64,000 bases of DNA from Streptomyces sp. WZ.A104 (GCF_002382885.1 NZ_NWVL01000019.1:47895-111894), one strand, 5' to 3'; numbered from the stretch's first letter, positions 52,042-61,494 are shown. Notes: generated by a model from the letters alone, not told the origin. Numbers and translations: made by a program.

Positions 52042-53970
52042 ATGGACGACGGGAAGCACACCGGGCCGCAGGCGCAGTGGTGGAGTCGCCCCACGGGGCC
52101 GAAGAGCGAGTCGCAGGCCACTACGGCGTCCCCGGCCGTCACCGAGGACGCCTCGGCCGGTACGCAGGGCGCCCCGGAGGCGGCCGCCCCGGCCGTACCC
52201 GGCACCCCCGACCCGGTGGACACCCGCCGTACCCCGGACGCCCCGGCTCAGGATGGCCCGGACGCCCCGGCACCGGATGCCCCGGACACCTCGGCTCCGG
52301 ATGCCCCGGCGCCCGGAGCGGTCGGCGGACGAGATACTTCCGGCTCCTCGTCGGACGCGTACGGCCACCCGGGCCCGGCCTCCCGCCCCGAAGGCCAACC
52401 GCTGCACCAGCCCGACGAGTACAGCACCCCGCCCTACGGCGGCCCCGGCCCCTGGGCGCCCGCGCCCCCGGTGCAGCGGCCGACGCCGCCGCACGGCACC
52501 GCCGTACCGCCGCAGGCCGGCGGCCCGTCCCCGCGGTACGCCGCGACGAACGGTGCGGGTATCCCGGCCCCGGCCCCCGCCCCCGTCCCCGGCCCGGCAC
52601 CGCGGTCCGCGCCCGAGGACAGCTTCGTAGCCCCGCCCCCGCAGCCGAGCGACGGCTTCGCACCCCTGCAAGCCCAGCACCCGCAACCCCCGGCGAACCC
52701 CGTGCCCCCGGCGAACCCCGTGCACGCGACGCACTCCGGGCCCGACGCACACGCACCACAGCAGCACACGCAGTGGCTTCAGTACGACCCCTGGGGCGCC
52801 CCGGGGCAGCCGCTGACCCGGGGCGGGCCGCCCGAAGGCACCGAGCCGGGGCGGAAGAAGCGCCGCCGGGGTGGGGCGTTCGCGGGCGTGCTCCTGCTGA
52901 CCCTGGTCGCGAGCGGCATCGGCGGCGGAGTCGGCGCGTACATCGAGCGCAACGGCGGGCTGACCACGGTGGAACTGCCGCAGGCCGGCCGGGACAGCGG
53001 CGACCGGGCGCCCGAGAGCGTCGCGGGCATCGCCGCCAGCGCCCTGCCCAGCGTGGTCACCCTGCACGTCAGCGGCACCGCCGAGTCCGGCACGGGCACC
53101 GGCTTCGTCCTCGACGGCCAGGGCCACATCCTCACCAACAACCACGTCGTCGCCCCGGCCGGATCCAGCGGGGACATCACCGTGACGTTCAGCAGCGGTG
53201 AGACGGCCTCCGCCGAGCTGGTCGGCAAGGACAGCGGCTACGACCTCGCGGTCGTCAAGGTCCGCGGGGTCTCCGGACTCAAGCCCCTGCCCCTCGGCAA
53301 CTCCGACAATGTGCGGGTCGGCGACCCGGTGGTGGCGATCGGCGCCCCCTTCGACCTGTCCAACACGGTGACCTCGGGCATCATCAGCGCCAAGCAGCGG
53401 CCGATCACCGCGGGCGGCGAGAAGGGCGACGGCAGCGACATCAGCTACGTCGACGCCCTTCAGACCGACGCCCCCATCAACCCGGGCAATTCCGGTGGTC
53501 CCCTGGTCGACGCCAAGGCCCACGTCATCGGCATCAACAGCGCGATCCGTGCGGCCGACAGCGGCAAGGGCCCCGAGTCCGGCGGCCAGTCGGGTTCCAT
53601 CGGCCTCGGCTTCGCGATACCCATCAACCAGGGCAAGCGCGTCGCCGAGGAGCTGATCAACACCGGGCGGGCGACCCACCCGGTCATCGGCGTGACGCTC
53701 GACATGAAGTTCACCGGCGACGGGGCCAAGGTCGGCACGAAGGGCGCCGACGGCGGACCGGCCGTCGCGAAGGACGGTCCGGCGGACAAGGCGGGCATCC
53801 GGTCCGGCGATGTCATCACCGAGGTCGAGGGCCAGCGGGTGCACAGCGGGGAGGAGCTGATCGTGAAGATCCGGGCCCACCGTCCGGGTGACGATCTGGA
53901 CCTCGTCCTGACCCGGGGCGGCGAGGAGCGGACCGTGACGCTGACCCTCGGTTCGGCGGGCGGCACGTGA
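52042..53970 (+). CDS. htrA: HtrA/DegP-type trypsin-like serine protease with PDZ domain
   Basis: This 642-residue envelope protease degrades or remodels misfolded proteins. The ATG at 52042 follows GGGGAG. Residues 1-270 are Pro/Ala-rich and probably disordered in the cytoplasm, with a membrane segment at about 276-297 (GAFAGVLLLTLVASGIGGG). The protease domain has His368 in LTNNHVV, Asp401 in SGYDLAVVKV and Ser484 in NPGNSGGPLVD. One PDZ domain covers about 545-640 (AGIRSGDVITEVEGQRVHSG). It is the third gene of the sigE locus, matching Rv1223, and is probably part of the SigE regulon or its control. Confidence 0.95.
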   Translation: MDDGKHTGPQAQWWSRPTGPKSESQATTASPAVTEDASAGTQGAPEAAAPAVPGTPDPVDTRRTPDAPAQDGPDAPAPDAPDTSAPDAPAPGAVGGRDTSGSSSDAYGHPGPASRPEGQPLHQPDEYSTPPYGGPGPWAPAPPVQRPTPPHGTAVPPQAGGPSPRYAATNGAGIPAPAPAPVPGPAPRSAPEDSFVAPPPQPSDGFAPLQAQHPQPPANPVPPANPVHATHSGPDAHAPQQHTQWLQYDPWGAPGQPLTRGGPPEGTEPGRKKRRRGGAFAGVLLLTLVASGIGGGVGAYIERNGGLTTVELPQAGRDSGDRAPESVAGIAASALPSVVTLHVSGTAESGTGTGFVLDGQGHILTNNHVVAPAGSSGDITVTFSSGETASAELVGKDSGYDLAVVKVRGVSGLKPLPLGNSDNVRVGDPVVAIGAPFDLSNTVTSGIISAKQRPITAGGEKGDGSDISYVDALQTDAPINPGNSGGPLVDAKAHVIGINSAIRAADSGKGPESGGQSGSIGLGFAIPINQGKRVAEELINTGRATHPVIGVTLDMKFTGDGAKVGTKGADGGPAVAKDGPADKAGIRSGDVITEVEGQRVHSGEELIVKIRAHRPGDDLDLVLTRGGEERTVTLTLGSAGGT

Positions 53971-54088
53971 CGGCCATCGCAAGGTACCGCCCGGACACGT
54001 TCGACAGGTACCGTTGAGCGGTCCGGAGGCCGGAGAGCCCCGGTCGGGGTCGCACGGAGAACACGCGGAGAACACGAGGAGCAGCTAG

Positions 54089-54589
54089 GTGTTCAATGAC
54101 ATAGGCGCACTGGAGCTGTTGACGCTCGGAGTGCTGGCCGTGCTGGTCTTCGGCCCCGACAAGCTCCCCAAGCTGATCCAGGACGTCACGCGCACCATCC
54201 GCAAGATCCGTGAGTTCTCGGACAGCGCGAAGGAAGACATCCGCTCGGAGCTGGGTCCGCAGTTCAAGGACTTCGAGTTCGAGGACCTCAACCCCAAGAC
54301 GTTCGTCCGCAAGCAGCTGATGGACGGCAACGACGACCTGGGGCTGAAGGAGATCCGCGAGAGCTTCGACCTGCGCAAGGAGATGGCGGACGTCACCGAC
54401 GCGGTCAACGGCCGCTCGGCCGCCCCGGCCGACTCCGCCAACAGCGCGGCGAACGGCTCCGTCGGCGCGAACGGGGCAGGCCCGTCGACCAGCCTCACCA
54501 AGACCGATGTCACCACACCTGACCTGCTGAAGAAGGCCCCGGCCGCCGACCGGCCCGAGCGCCCGCCGTTCGACGCAGACGCCACCTGA
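54089..54589 (+). CDS. tatB: Sec-independent translocase subunit TatB
   Basis: This 166-residue protein helps receive twin-arginine signal peptides for export of folded proteins. It starts at a GTG at 54089 with GAGGAG 6 bases upstream. The N-terminal helix MFNDIGALELLTLGVLAVLV is followed by the conserved FGPDKLPKL hinge and an amphipathic helix (RTIRKIREFSDSAKEDIRSE). The C-terminal third is Ala/Ser/Asn-rich. Position after htrA equals Rv1224. tatA and tatC are not in this window. Confidence 0.94.
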   Translation: MFNDIGALELLTLGVLAVLVFGPDKLPKLIQDVTRTIRKIREFSDSAKEDIRSELGPQFKDFEFEDLNPKTFVRKQLMDGNDDLGLKEIRESFDLRKEMADVTDAVNGRSAAPADSANSAANGSVGANGAGPSTSLTKTDVTTPDLLKKAPAADRPERPPFDADAT

Positions 54590-54714
54590 CCCCGGTCAAT
54601 CCCGACTCGTCCGGACGGTATGGCTATTCTCCATCTGTCCGGTTGCGAGGACGCCCACGCCCGCGGGGGGCGGGCCGCTCCGGATCTTGACTGATCGAGG
54701 AGGCGGCCGCTCAG

Positions 54715-55377
54715 ATGGAGACGACGAGTCGGGTGGATACGGACGGTGCCCCGGGCACGGTCACGGCGGAGGGCGTGCCGGCGGCCCGGCGGACCGTCGA
54801 CGGCTACCTGGAAGCGCCCTTCCCCTGGTACGGGCTGGACGAGGCCTTCACCGGCCCGCGCTGGCTGATGCAGGTCGGCACGGCGGCGGACGGCACGGTC
54901 CAGCACGGGTCGGTCGGGCACGGCCACGAGCCGTCGGTGAAGACCGACGGGGCCGCCGCCGAGAAGGAGCGGTTCGCGGTGGTCACCACCGTGGCGGCGA
55001 GCCCGGTGCGGCGCAGCGGTGACGGTACGGGTGTGCTGGACGCCACCACGGTGTCCTCGGCGGCCTGGCTCGCGGGCTCCGGCCTGCTGGCGTACACCTG
55101 GCCGCCGCTGATGGACCACTCGCTGCGCGACGACTGGCTGGACCAGCAGACCGAGACGGCGTTCACCCTCGCCGACGACCTCGGCAGCGCGCCCTGGTCG
55201 ACCCTGTCACTGCCGGTGGACGGCGTGCCCGTGGAGTTCCACTACCGCGAGTCCGAGTTCGGCTGGGTGCTCGCCGGGTCGGCGCACACGGGCGTGCACA
55301 TCGGGGCGTACGGGCGGGGGATGAGCGCGTACGGGCTGGGCTTCTCGGTCGTCAAGGACATCGAGACATACGCGTAG
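54715..55377 (+). CDS. Hypothetical protein
   Basis: This 220-residue soluble protein starts at ATG 54715, with GAGGAGG 11 bases upstream. It contains TVDGYLEAPFPWYGLDEAFT, a Trp-rich patch (WLAGSGLLAYTWPPLMDH) and a C-terminal block (VEFHYRESEFGWVLAGSAHT) that suggest a compact beta-rich domain. There is no signal peptide or membrane segment. I do not recognise the family. It converges with mrp; a terminator lies between them. Confidence 0.75.
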   Translation: METTSRVDTDGAPGTVTAEGVPAARRTVDGYLEAPFPWYGLDEAFTGPRWLMQVGTAADGTVQHGSVGHGHEPSVKTDGAAAEKERFAVVTTVAASPVRRSGDGTGVLDATTVSSAAWLAGSGLLAYTWPPLMDHSLRDDWLDQQTETAFTLADDLGSAPWSTLSLPVDGVPVEFHYRESEFGWVLAGSAHTGVHIGAYGRGMSAYGLGFSVVKDIETYA

Positions 55378-55384
55378 CAGCGTC

Positions 55385-55419
55385 ACCGGGCGGGCCGGCC
55401 GACCACCGGCCCGCCCGGT
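55385..55419. terminator. Bidirectional hairpin terminator
   Basis: A perfect 14-bp stem (ACCGGGCGGGCCGG and complement) with a 7-base loop lies between two convergent genes. Confidence 0.85.
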
Positions 55420-55464
55420 CACCTCATGCGTGGCCGGGCACCGGCCCCGCCCCGTGAACGGGTG

Positions 55465-56598
55465 TCAGAACTTGTTGCGCGGCGTGATGCCCAGCGACAT
55501 GCCCGACAGGCCGCGCTGACGGCCGCCCAGCTTCCCGGCGATCGAGCGCAGCGCGCTCCCGGCGGGGGAGTCCGGGTCGGACAGGACGACCGGCTTGCCC
55601 TCGTCGCCGCCCTCGCGCAGCCGTACGTCGATCGGGATCGAGCCGAGCACCGGCACCTCGGCGCCGACCGTCTTCGTCAGGCCCTCCGCGACCCGGGCGC
55701 CGCCGCCCGAGCCGAACACGTCGACCATCTCGTCGCAGTGCGGGCACGGCATGCCCGACATGTTCTCCACGACGCCGACGATCTTCTGGTGGGTCTGCAC
55801 GGCGATCGAACCGGCGCGCTCGGCCACCTCGGCCGCCGCCTGCTGCGGGGTCGTGACCACCAGGATCTCCGCGTTCGGCACGAGCTGCGCCACCGAGATC
55901 GCGATGTCGCCGGTGCCCGGCGGCAGGTCGAGCAGCAGGACGTCCAGATCGCCCCAGTACACATCGGCGAGGAACTGCTGGAGCGCCCGGTGCAGCATCG
56001 GACCGCGCCACACCACGGGCGCGTTGCCCGGGGTGAACATGCCGATGGAGATGACCTTCACCCCGTGCGAGGACGGCGGCATGATCATGTTTTCGACCTG
56101 GGTGGGCTTGCCGTCGGCGCCGAGCATCCGGGGCACGCTGTGCCCGTAGATGTCCGCGTCCACGACGCCTACCTTCAGCCCGTCCGCCGCCATCGCCGCC
56201 GCGAGGTTCACCGTCACCGAGGACTTGCCGACGCCCCCCTTGCCGGAGGCGACCGCGTACACCCGGGTCAGCGAGCCGGGCTTGGCGAACGGCACCTCGC
56301 GCTCGGCGTTGTTGCCGCGCAGCGCGTTCGCCAGCTCCTTGCGCTGTTCGTCGCTCATGACGTCGAGGGTGACCTCGACCCGCGAGACGCCTTCGACCCG
56401 GGCGACCGCCTCGGTCACGTTGCGGGTGATCGTCTCGCGCATCGGGCAGCCGGAGACCGTGAGATACACCGTGACAGCGACTGCACCGTCAGGATCGATC
56501 TCGACCGATTTCACCATGCCCAGCTCGGTGATCGGGCGGTGGATCTCCGGGTCGTTCACTGTCGACAGTGCCTCAAGCACCGCGTCTTCCGTAGCCAT
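55465..56598 (-). CDS. mrp: Mrp/ApbC-type Fe-S cluster carrier ATPase
   Basis: This 377-residue protein binds and passes on Fe-S clusters. The ATG at 56598 opens MATEDAVLEALSTVNDPEIH. The N-terminal 95 residues are the MIP18/DUF59 domain with the reactive Cys in VSGCPMRETI. The P-loop is VASGKGGVGKSSVTVNLA near residue 120, with DADIYGHSVPRML after it. The cluster-binding CPHC is in MSGMPCPHCDEMVDVFG. Length and order are normal. In M. tuberculosis mrp (Rv1229c) lies in the same relative place after tatB. Confidence 0.95.
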   Translation of the reverse strand: MATEDAVLEALSTVNDPEIHRPITELGMVKSVEIDPDGAVAVTVYLTVSGCPMRETITRNVTEAVARVEGVSRVEVTLDVMSDEQRKELANALRGNNAEREVPFAKPGSLTRVYAVASGKGGVGKSSVTVNLAAAMAADGLKVGVVDADIYGHSVPRMLGADGKPTQVENMIMPPSSHGVKVISIGMFTPGNAPVVWRGPMLHRALQQFLADVYWGDLDVLLLDLPPGTGDIAISVAQLVPNAEILVVTTPQQAAAEVAERAGSIAVQTHQKIVGVVENMSGMPCPHCDEMVDVFGSGGGARVAEGLTKTVGAEVPVLGSIPIDVRLREGGDEGKPVVLSDPDSPAGSALRSIAGKLGGRQRGLSGMSLGITPRNKF

Positions 56599-56641
56599 AC
56601 CGACGATGTTACGGCGCTGGACCCTACGCGCGGGTAGCCCC

Positions 56642-57202
56642 TCAGCGGTCGCCTTCGTCACTCTCGGCCGGGATCAGCATCTGCCGGTCCTCCATGTCCT
56701 TCACCATGTCCTGGAGCTCCGAGCGGATCCAGTCCCGGGTGGCGACCTCGCCGAGGCCCATCCGCAGCGCCGCGATCTCCCGTGTCAGGTACTCCGTGTC
56801 CGCGATGGAGCGCTCGTTCTGCTTGCGGTCCTGCTCGTGCGTGACCCGGTCGCGGTCGTCCTGCCGGTTCTGCGCGAGGAGGATCAGCGGCGCGGCGTAG
56901 GAGGCCTGGAGGGACAGGGCCAGGGTCAGGAAGATGAACGGGTACTCGTCGAAGCGCAGGTTCTCCGGCGCGAAGATGTTCCACACCACCCAGACGATGA
57001 TGGTGAGCGTCATCCAGACGATGAACCGCCCCGTCCCCAGGAAGCGGGCGATCCGCTCCGAGAACCGGCCGAACGCCTCCGGGTCGTACTCCGGCAGCAG
57101 CCGCCGCCGGGGGGCCCTCGGCTGGTCGATCCGGGCCCGAGGGGGCCGCACCAGGCCCGAGGCGCCGGTCGACGCCGCCTTCGCCCGCTCATCGCCCGCC
57201 AT
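56642..57202 (-). CDS. DUF1003 membrane protein
   Basis: This 186-residue protein has the DUF1003 pattern: FGRFSERIARFLGTGRFIVW, two membrane segments around WMTLTIIVWVVWNI and FIFLTLALSLQASYAAPLIL, then LLAQNRQDDRDRVTHEQDRK and a C-terminal helical region. It overlaps the MgtE-N/CBS gene by 14 bases and should be in the same operon. The function is not established. The neighbourhood (MgtE-N, CorA) suggests a divalent-cation connection, which is inference. Confidence 0.92.
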   Translation of the reverse strand: MAGDERAKAASTGASGLVRPPRARIDQPRAPRRRLLPEYDPEAFGRFSERIARFLGTGRFIVWMTLTIIVWVVWNIFAPENLRFDEYPFIFLTLALSLQASYAAPLILLAQNRQDDRDRVTHEQDRKQNERSIADTEYLTREIAALRMGLGEVATRDWIRSELQDMVKDMEDRQMLIPAESDEGDR

Positions 57203-58466
57203 GACCGATCCCCTCCTCCCCGTGCAGATCCGTCTCGCGCCAGTCGTCGGGGAGCAGGTGGTCCAGGACGTCGTCCACGGTCACCGCGCCCAGCAGCGAA
57301 CCGCTCTCGTCCACGACGGGCGCCGAGACCATGTTGTAGGCGGCCAGGTAGGCGGTCACCGTCGGCAGCGGGGTGTCCGGCGACAGCGGCACCAGATCGC
57401 TGTCCACCAGCGAGCTGACCAGGGTGAACGGCGGGTCGCGCAGCAACCGCTGGAAGTGCACCGTGCCCAGGTACTTCCCGGTCGGCGTCTCGTCGGGCGA
57501 GCGGCACACGTAGACCTGCGCGGCCAGCGCCGGCGACAGGTCCGCCTGCCGGACCCGGGCGAGCGCGTCGGCCACCGTGGCGTCCGGCCGCAGCACGATC
57601 GGCTCGGTCGTCATCAGACCGCCCGCCGTCCGCTCCTCGTACGACAGCAGACGGCGCACGTCGGCCGCGTCGTCCGGCCGCATCAGCGTCAGCAGCCGTT
57701 CCTTGTCCTCCTCGGGCAGCTCGGAGAGCAGGTCGGCAGCGTCGTCCGGGTCCATCGCCTCCAGGACGTCGGCGGCCCGCTCCTCGGCGAGCTTGCCGAT
57801 GATCTCCACCTGGTCGTCCTCGGGCAGCTCCTCCAGGACGTCGGCGAGCCGGTCGTCGTCCAGGGCCGCGGCGACCTCCACCCGGCGCTTGGGCGAGAGG
57901 TGGTGCAGGGCGTTGGCGACATCGGTGGGCCGCAGCCGTTCGAATGTGGCGACCAGGCGCTCCGCGCCCTGGCCGTGCTCCTCCAGCGAGAAACCGCTGA
58001 CCGCCGACCACTCCACCGTCAACGTCTCGCCCTTGCGGCGCAGCGCCCCGCCGCGCCCCTTGCGGACGAAGTACTTGTCGATCTCCCAGTCGCGGCGCGC
58101 GGGCAGCTGCTGGATGGCCACGTCCAGGACGGTGACCTCCTCGTCGCTCTCCACCAGCCGCACCCGCCGGTCCAGGAACTCGCCGAGGACGAGGCGCTCG
58201 GTGGGCCGCTGCTCGAAGCGCCGCATGTTGACCACACCGGGGGTGATGACCTGGCCCGACTCGATCCCGGTCACCCGGGTCATCGGCAGGAAGATCCGGC
58301 GGCGGCTGATCACCTCGACCACCAGGCCCAGGATGCGTGGCGGCCGTCCGCCGACCCGCAGCATCGCCACCAGATCACGGACCCGGCCGACCTGGTCCCC
58401 GTTGGGGTCGAACACCGGCACCCCGGACAGATGCGAGACGAAGACCCGGGGGGCGCCTGCCGCCAT
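57189..58466 (-). CDS. MgtE N-terminal and CBS domain protein without channel domain
   Basis: This 425-residue protein starts at ATG 58466, with AAGGAGG 7 bases upstream. Residues 1-150 contain a PRC-barrel-like module (VFVSHLSGVPVFDPNGDQVG, RVTGIESGQVITPGVVNMRR). Then the MgtE-N helical repeats (LRPTDVANALHHLSPKRRVE, LLSELPEEDKERLLTLM) and two CBS motifs (TTEPIVLRPDATVADALARV, LLGAVTVDDVLDHLLPDDW). The Mg2+ channel domain of MgtE is missing, so this is a soluble sensor-like protein. It is Rv1232c-like. Its partner may be the DUF1003 protein or CorA. Confidence 0.92.
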   Translation of the reverse strand: MAAGAPRVFVSHLSGVPVFDPNGDQVGRVRDLVAMLRVGGRPPRILGLVVEVISRRRIFLPMTRVTGIESGQVITPGVVNMRRFEQRPTERLVLGEFLDRRVRLVESDEEVTVLDVAIQQLPARRDWEIDKYFVRKGRGGALRRKGETLTVEWSAVSGFSLEEHGQGAERLVATFERLRPTDVANALHHLSPKRRVEVAAALDDDRLADVLEELPEDDQVEIIGKLAEERAADVLEAMDPDDAADLLSELPEEDKERLLTLMRPDDAADVRRLLSYEERTAGGLMTTEPIVLRPDATVADALARVRQADLSPALAAQVYVCRSPDETPTGKYLGTVHFQRLLRDPPFTLVSSLVDSDLVPLSPDTPLPTVTAYLAAYNMVSAPVVDESGSLLGAVTVDDVLDHLLPDDWRETDLHGEEGIGHGGR

Positions 58467-58722
58467 GCTCCGCCTCCTTCCGTGTCCGTGCCCGTCCGGA
58501 CCGGTGTCCGCCACCGGTGGCCGTCGTGAACCGCCGTACGTCCGGTCTGCCGGCCCGGCCACGCCGACCAGCGGATTTCGGCGGTACGCGGGATCAGGCT
58601 AGCCCGTACCGCCGTGCCGTGCCCTGGCGGACCCGTCCGTACGGCTGGTCGGCCGGGAGCGTGTGACTCCCGGGTACGCTGCCGTCTGCCACCCCCGATC
58701 GCCGTTGAGAGGCAGTGCGCCC

Positions 58723-59490
58723 GTGACCTCTTTCGCCCCGGCCGTGCGGAACCATCGCCGGACCGCCCTAGCTCTGGTGCTGTGCGGGGGGCTCGCTGTG
58801 GCTCTCACCGCCTGCGGCACGGACGAGGACCCGGACAAGGGGACCAACGGCATCGCGAAACTCACCGCGTCCGAGATCGACACGAAGGCCAGAGCGGCGG
58901 CCGACGCCGCGACCTCGGTACGCCTGTCGGGGACGCTCGTCAGCAAGGGCGGCACCTACCGGCTCGACATGAAGCTCAGCGCCAAGGGCGGCATGGGCTC
59001 GGTGAGCTCGAAGAAGCAGAGCTTCGCCCTGCTGCGGATCGAGGACGAGCTGTTCCTCAAGGCACCGGCCGCGTTCTGGACCCACGAGGACGGCAAGGGC
59101 GAGAGCGGGGCCGCCGACGCGGCGGCCGCCGACAAGCTGGGCGGCAAGTACGTGAAGGTCCCCGAGGGCGACCCCAGCTACGGGCAGCTGCGCGGCTTCA
59201 CCGACAAGAAGGTCCTGCTCGACGGGCTGCTCGCGCTGCACGGAGAGCTCAACAAGGGCGGCCGCGACACGGTCGCCGGGCACCGCACCGTCCAGATCCT
59301 GGGCGGCAAGGGCGAGGGCGGGGCGTTCGACGTCTCGCTGGAGGACAAGCCGTACCCGGTACGGGTGGCCCGGGGCGGCGGCGGGGGCACGGTCTCGCTG
59401 GCCGACTGGGGGCGGTCCTTCCCCCTGGAGGCGCCGGACGAGGACGACACCGTCGACTACGGCGGTCAGCTCCCCAAGTCCTCCGGCTGA
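58723..59490 (+). CDS. Secreted lipoprotein, possibly LppX/LprG-like fold
   Basis: This 255-residue lipoprotein starts at a GTG at 58723 with GAGAGG 9 bases upstream. The signal peptide (RTALALVLCGGLAVALTAC) ends at the lipobox Cys near residue 31. The mature part (ASEIDTKARAAADAATSVRL, SGTLVSKGGTYRLDMKLSAK) looks like a half-barrel that repeats beta-strands, as in LppX/LprG lipid carriers; the resemblance is weak. Function unknown. Confidence 0.8.
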   Translation: MTSFAPAVRNHRRTALALVLCGGLAVALTACGTDEDPDKGTNGIAKLTASEIDTKARAAADAATSVRLSGTLVSKGGTYRLDMKLSAKGGMGSVSSKKQSFALLRIEDELFLKAPAAFWTHEDGKGESGAADAAAADKLGGKYVKVPEGDPSYGQLRGFTDKKVLLDGLLALHGELNKGGRDTVAGHRTVQILGGKGEGGAFDVSLEDKPYPVRVARGGGGGTVSLADWGRSFPLEAPDEDDTVDYGGQLPKSSG

Positions 59491-59509
59491 GCCCTCCCCG
59501 AACTCCGCG

Positions 59510-60046
59510 TCAGCGCTTGCGGCGGCGCTTGAGCAGCAGCCGGGGGAGCGCCGCGGGGACCGGCTGCCGCGTGGTGGCGGAGGTCGGCAGCGGGGCGGCC
59601 GCCAGCGAGCCGTCCGGAAGCTCGGTGCCGACGGTGTCGGGCGTCAGCCGCACCACCGTGCACTCCTTCGCCCAGCGCTCCGTCATCACCTCGGCGTCCG
59701 GTGCGTTCAGCCGCTTGCCCTTCAGCTCGGCGACCGCCGCCTCCCACTCCTCGGAGCGCGGGGAGAGCACACGTACGGTCGCGGTCCAGGCGACGATCCG
59801 GCCGCCCTTGTCCTTGCTGCGTACGGTCACCTCGGCGCGGCCGCCGTCGGCCAGGCCCTCGGGCAGCGGCTGCTCGCCGGGCCCGCCGCCGACCAGATGC
59901 GCCGCGCCCTCGTGCCAGACGTGCCAGACGGCCCGGGCCGGGCCGGTGCCCCGGACCCAGACGAGAGAGGACTTCTTCGTGGCCTCCTCGACGAGGGCCC
60001 TCTCCAGCAGGTCGGCGGCGGCATCGGGCGCGGCGGCGTCAGTCAT
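59510..60046 (-). CDS. Hypothetical protein
   Basis: This 178-residue soluble protein starts at ATG 60046; no strong ribosome site is visible. It contains LVWVRGTGPARAVWHVWHEG, an Ala/Glu-rich N-terminal helix and a basic C-terminal tail (ALPRLLLKRRRKR) that could bind nucleic acid or membrane. Conserved-looking text such as AEVMTERWAKECTVVRLTPD suggests a family known in Streptomyces only as hypothetical. It lies 58 bases downstream of corA on the same strand. Confidence 0.75.
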   Translation of the reverse strand: MTDAAAPDAAADLLERALVEEATKKSSLVWVRGTGPARAVWHVWHEGAAHLVGGGPGEQPLPEGLADGGRAEVTVRSKDKGGRIVAWTATVRVLSPRSEEWEAAVAELKGKRLNAPDAEVMTERWAKECTVVRLTPDTVGTELPDGSLAAAPLPTSATTRQPVPAALPRLLLKRRRKR

Positions 60047-60104
60047 GGGCGCGAGCTTAGACCCACCGGCAATCGGGGGCCCTGGAGACACCCACCGGCA
60101 CGGC

Positions 60105-61232
60105 TCAGAGCCAGCCGTTGCGCTTGAGGATGCGGTGGATGGAGAAACACACCACCCCGATGACGCCCAGCACCATCGGATAGCCGTACTTCCACCCCAC
60201 CTCGGGCATGTAGTCGAAGTTCATGCCGTAGACACCGCAGATCATCGTCGGCACGGCGATGATCGCCGCCCAGGACGTGATCTTGCGCATGTCCTCGTTC
60301 TGGGTGACGGTCGCCTGCGCCAGATTCGCCTGGAGGATCGAGTTCAGCAGTTCGTCAAAGCCCAGGACCTCTTCCTGGACCCGGGCGAGGTGGTCGGCGA
60401 CATCGCGGAAGTACTTCTGGATGTCGGGGTCGATCAGCCGCATCGGACGCTCGCTCAGCAGCTGCATCGGGCGCAGCAGCGGGGACACGGCCCGCTTGAA
60501 CTCCAGCACCTCGCGCTTGAGCTGGTAGATCCGGCCCGCGTCCGAACCGCGCGGGGAGCCCTTGGCCGGGGTGGAGAAGACATCGATCTCCACCTCGTCG
60601 ATGTCGTCCTGCACGGCTTCGGCCACCGCGATGTACCCGTCGACGACGTGGTCGGCGATGGCGTGCAGTACGGCGGACGGGCCCTTGGCCAGCAGCTCGG
60701 GGTCGTCCTGGAGCCGGTGGCGCAGGGCGCGCAGGGAGCCCTGGCCACCGTGCCGGACGGTGATGACGAAGTCCCGGCCGGTGAAGCACATCACCTCACC
60801 GGTCTCCACGACCTCGCTGGTCGCGGTCAGTTCGGCGTGCTCCACGTAATGGATGGTCTTGAAGACGGTGAACAGCGTGTCGTCGTACCGCTCCAGCTTG
60901 GGCCGCTGGTGGGCGTGGACGGCGTCTTCGACGGCCAGCGGGTGCAGGCCGAACTCCCGCGCGATGCCCGCGAATTCGGCCTCCGTCGGCTCGTGCAGGC
61001 CGATCCACGCGAAGCCGCCCTCCTCCCGCACCTGAAGCATCGCCTCGTGCGGGGTCGGGATCGCGGGCGTCTCCAGCCGGCGCCCGTCGCGGTAGACCGC
61101 GCAGTCGACGACGGCGCTGGAGGCGGACGGGTCGCGGGTGGTGTCGTACCCGCTGTAAGGGGCGCTGTTCTTACGGAGGGACGGGCGCAGGGACGGGCGC
61201 ACGGCGGCGCGCAGGTCACGGATCATCGACAT
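60105..61232 (-). CDS. corA: CorA-type Mg2+ transport protein
   Basis: This 375-residue protein forms pentameric Mg2+ (or Co2+) channels. The ATG at 61232 has AAGGAG 6 bases upstream. The long cytoplasmic domain (residues 1-305) ends in the stalk helix. The signature YGMNFDYMPE sits between two C-terminal membrane segments (SWAAIIAVPTMICGVYGMNF and GYPMVLGVIGVVCFSIHRIL). A long leader of nearly 500 bases with a small ORF precedes it. Rv1239c is its counterpart by position. Confidence 0.94.
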   Translation of the reverse strand: MSMIRDLRAAVRPSLRPSLRKNSAPYSGYDTTRDPSASSAVVDCAVYRDGRRLETPAIPTPHEAMLQVREEGGFAWIGLHEPTEAEFAGIAREFGLHPLAVEDAVHAHQRPKLERYDDTLFTVFKTIHYVEHAELTATSEVVETGEVMCFTGRDFVITVRHGGQGSLRALRHRLQDDPELLAKGPSAVLHAIADHVVDGYIAVAEAVQDDIDEVEIDVFSTPAKGSPRGSDAGRIYQLKREVLEFKRAVSPLLRPMQLLSERPMRLIDPDIQKYFRDVADHLARVQEEVLGFDELLNSILQANLAQATVTQNEDMRKITSWAAIIAVPTMICGVYGMNFDYMPEVGWKYGYPMVLGVIGVVCFSIHRILKRNGWL

Positions 61233-61381
61233 GGCTGGCTCCTTCACGGAGGGCCGTCGGCGAGGGCGTGGAACAGCCCGGAATGGGGACGTGGGCTCAC
61301 GTCCGCAAAGCGGGCGGCACCGCGCGGGCGCGATGACGGCGTTCGCTACAGACAGGCAAAAACGAAGGGCTCTTCCGTCAC

Positions 61382-61444
61382 GCGAACCACTGGCGGGGTC
61401 GTGCGAACCGCTGGCGGGGTCGTACGAACCACTGACGGAGCGTC
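61382..61444 (-). repeat. Three-copy 21-bp tandem repeat in corA leader
   Basis: Units starting at 61382, 61403 and 61424 share GCGAACCACTGGCGGGGTCGT with a few changes; the third is the most diverged. It lies between the corA start and the small leader ORF. Confidence 0.75.
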
Positions 61445-61494
61445 ATCCGGGCGCGGCGGCGATGGCGGCCCGGACAGGCCGACGAGGTGTCGGA

